15,152 nucleotides of DNA from an uncultured Lachnospiraceae bacterium (lineage in GTDB: Bacteria > Bacillota > Clostridia > Lachnospirales > Lachnospiraceae): positions 1 to 15,152 of the forward strand of contig CAJKQE010000050.1 of assembly GCA_905201915.1 (NCBI GenBank), written 5' to 3'. This document shows positions 13,610-15,152 of the stretch, piece after piece. The position numbers and the translations under genes were made by a program. Numbering within the stretch: the first letter of the stretch is position 1; each line of letters starts with the position of its first letter. A model generated the notes under the pieces. That model was not told where the DNA came from. It did not search any database and worked only from the letters and a program-made list of their open reading frames with translations.

Positions 13610-15091
13610 CTATTTGTTATTTTTTCTGCGTTTTCTTCCAAGAGATAAGGATAAAACACCTGCAGAGCCTGCAAACATGGAGCCAAACAGACCTACATTT
13701 GCCATATCAGCTGTTTTAGGCGCTTTCTTTTTCTCGTCTTCTTTTTCTTTTACAGTTACTTTAATAGTTTTTTCAACAGAAGATCCATTTTTGTCTGTAA
13801 CTTTATAAGTAACGGAATAAGTTCCAGCCTTGGAAGTATCTACATTATTTTTAATTACGTTATCTTTGGTGAGTTTTAGATTTCCGTCTTCTTTATCTGT
13901 TGCAGTTACTTTTTTCAGAGGATCAAATTTATCGCCTACGGTTAAAGTAAGATCTTCCGCATGAATAACAGGAGCAGTGTTAGGTTCTTCAGGTTTGGAA
14001 TTTACAGTTACTTTAATGTTTTTTTCAACAGAAGCTCCGGCTTTATCTGTAACTTTATAAGTAACATAGTAAGTACCTGCTTTTGCTGTGTTTACATCAT
14101 TTTTAATTATATTATCATTCGTAAGTTTTATCTCGCCGTCTTCTTTGTCGGAAGCAGAAGCAAAATTAAGAGGATTAAAGCTGTCGCCTACGGTCAGTGT
14201 AATATCTTTCGCTGTGATAGTTGGAGGTGTATTGGGGATAACTTCCTCTTCCCAAAGGGCATATAGTGTCATAATCCTTGTTACCGGCGCTGTAAAGTCA
14301 TAAACTTTTGTAAATTCTTTATCCAGATACCAGCCTTTAAAAATGTAACCTTCTTTCGTAGGATCAGCAGGTTTGGAAGCAGTTTTTCCGTGAGTGATAA
14401 GCTGGTCTTCTATCTTACTTCCACCCATAGAGTCAAATGTTACGCCATAAATATTCGGTTGTGTGACATCTGTGTAAAAAATCCATTTTAGTGTTTTTTT
14501 GCCATCCACTTCGTCTGCTTTTAAAGTAGTTTGATTTTCATTAGCAGGTATGGTCAGAATATTTGTTTCTTTATTAAAAGAAGAATGGTTTTCATTAGCG
14601 AAAACTTCTAATAATGTAGGAGCAAAAACTTTACTTAAATCTATGGCTTTTGTGCCGTCAGGATTTATTGTGTAGAATTTTTTTAAGTCGATTGTCAGTA
14701 CTTCGAGTTTGTCCAATCCTTTCAGAGTGAAAGAAGATAAGCTGGAACCAGAGATAGAAAGCGTTTGTAATTCTGTAAAGAATTCAATTCCTTTGATATC
14801 TGAAACAGACAAATCAAGGAGTGAAATGGAAGTGACTTTATTAATTTCAGCTTCTGTTAAAACACCTTTGGAGCTTTCCTCGGTATCAAGATTTTGCTCG
14901 ACATAGCTGCGAAAAGCAGCATCCGGAAAAGCTTTTTCATCAATGGTAATACCAATGGATTTTTCTGCTTCTGGTACGATAGTTTCTTCTGATACGGTTT
15001 GCGCTGATACGATATTAGGCATTCCTGTAAATGCAGTTGATGCGCCAAAAATAATTGCAGAACTGATTGCTGCTATTTTTTTCACCTTCAT
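13610..15091 (-). CDS. cell-wall-anchored surface protein (LRR, InlB-type repeat, two Ig-like repeats)
   Basis: A 493-residue secreted protein. A signal peptide (1-30, cut after VSA) is followed by a leucine-rich region (about 50-165) with the usual cap AFPDAAFRSYVEQNLD and LRR-like steps such as IKGIEFFTELQTLSIS. Residues 215-280 are an InlB B-repeat / Listeria-Bacteroides repeat (VTFDSMGG, then EGYIFKGWYLDKEFTKVYDF and LYALW). Two DUF5011-like Ig repeats follow (289-364, 373-447), both with TVGD, KEDG, KAGTY and TYKVTDK. The end is a sortase signal: PKTAD (458-462), a hydrophobic stretch (464-485) and RKRRKNNK. Ala replaces the usual Gly of LPxTG/PKTGD. The likely role is adhesion or ligand binding at the wall; the ligand is unknown. 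AGGAG lies 8 bases before the ATG. It precedes aroK on the same strand with a 30-base gap. Confidence 0.88.
   Translation of the reverse strand: MKVKKIAAISSAIIFGASTAFTGMPNIVSAQTVSEETIVPEAEKSIGITIDEKAFPDAAFRSYVEQNLDTEESSKGVLTEAEINKVTSISLLDLSVSDIKGIEFFTELQTLSISGSSLSSFTLKGLDKLEVLTIDLKKFYTINPDGTKAIDLSKVFAPTLLEVFANENHSSFNKETNILTIPANENQTTLKADEVDGKKTLKWIFYTDVTQPNIYGVTFDSMGGSKIEDQLITHGKTASKPADPTKEGYIFKGWYLDKEFTKVYDFTAPVTRIMTLYALWEEEVIPNTPPTITAKDITLTVGDSFNPLNFASASDKEDGEIKLTNDNIIKNDVNTAKAGTYYVTYKVTDKAGASVEKNIKVTVNSKPEEPNTAPVIHAEDLTLTVGDKFDPLKKVTATDKEDGNLKLTKDNVIKNNVDTSKAGTYSVTYKVTDKNGSSVEKTIKVTVKEKEDEKKKAPKTADMANVGLFGSMFAGSAGVLSLSLGRKRRKNNK
13751..14227 (-). repeat. tandem repeat coding for two Ig-like domains
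   Basis: Two units of about 225-228 bases (14000-14227 and 13751-13975), with a period of 252 bases, encode similar Ig-like domains of the surface protein. The copies have diverged in sequence but keep reading frame, which points to an old internal duplication. Such units can recombine and change domain number between strains. Confidence 0.75.
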
Positions 15092-15118
15092 AATAACAAC
15101 TCCTAGTATAATAATGGT

Positions 15119-15135
15119 GTAGTCAGTAAGACTAC
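15119..15135. repeat. inverted repeat upstream of the surface-protein gene
   Basis: GTAGTC (15119-15124) and GACTAC (15130-15135) form a perfect 6-bp inverted repeat with a 5-base gap, 28 bases upstream of the surface-protein ATG. It may be an operator or lie within the promoter; too short to be sure. A full promoter could not be assigned before the window ends. Confidence 0.4.
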
Positions 15136-15152
15136 TTGGTTAATAAGTTTCT

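Noticed and set aside
13751..14227. Regularly spaced repeats resembling a CRISPR-like array.
   Set aside because: There are only two long, diverged units in frame within a coding gene; they encode Ig-like domains.
15105..15110. TATACT on the minus strand as the -10 box of the surface-protein gene.
   Set aside because: It abuts the AGGAG site (complement of 15100-15104), so a transcript starting from it would begin within or after the ribosome binding site. The true promoter is probably further upstream, partly outside the window.

Overview
The window looks like chromosomal DNA from a low-GC, Gram-positive anaerobe, most likely a member of the Lachnospiraceae (a Blautia-like genus is my guess, not proven). 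The reasons are AT-rich sequence with strong AGGAGG-type ribosome binding sites, a SigI/RsgI pair, a VTC/DUF4956 cluster, a MarR-controlled heterodimeric ABC exporter, and a cell-wall-anchored surface protein with a PKTxD sorting signal. No tRNA, rRNA, CRISPR array, insertion sequence or phage gene was seen. Genes are tightly packed; the longest gap is 221 bases (3741-3961), and it is filled by a terminator and an operator/promoter region.

Layout. (1) 1-366, minus: the 5' part of an ApbE-type FAD:protein FMN transferase, divergent from (2) 466-2462, plus: a membrane-anchored polysaccharide deacetylase followed by the AAA+ ATPase RarA. (3) 2520-3740, plus: an AlaA-like aminotransferase with its own promoter, closed by a terminator at 3762-3804. 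(4) 3824-8384, plus: a MarR regulator with two almost identical 12-bp palindromic operators, then two overlapping genes for an asymmetric (one degenerate ATP site) ABC exporter, closed by a terminator at 8405-8441. (5) 8510-12983, plus: a run of six genes: VTC-domain polyphosphate polymerase, DUF4956 membrane protein, ComEC-like metallo-beta-lactamase-fold lipoprotein, second DUF4956 membrane protein, sigma factor SigI and an RsgI-like anti-sigma factor. A long hairpin at 12995-13045 ends it. (6) 15091-13064, minus: a surface protein (leucine-rich region, InlB-type repeat, two Ig-like repeats, sortase signal) followed 30 bases later by shikimate kinase, which shares the same hairpin terminator from the other side.

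The most interesting unit is region 5. It joins a presumed polyphosphate (or related polyanion) synthase, two different copies of an uncharacterised membrane protein family, an extracytoplasmic metal hydrolase and a cell-envelope stress sigma/anti-sigma pair, with no visible terminator between them. I infer an envelope polymer system coupled to wall-stress sensing. The RsgI-like protein lacks the usual Asn-Pro autoproteolysis motif and carries an acidic, probably disordered tail of about 90 residues outside the cell. All function statements rest on motif reading by eye; no database search was run.
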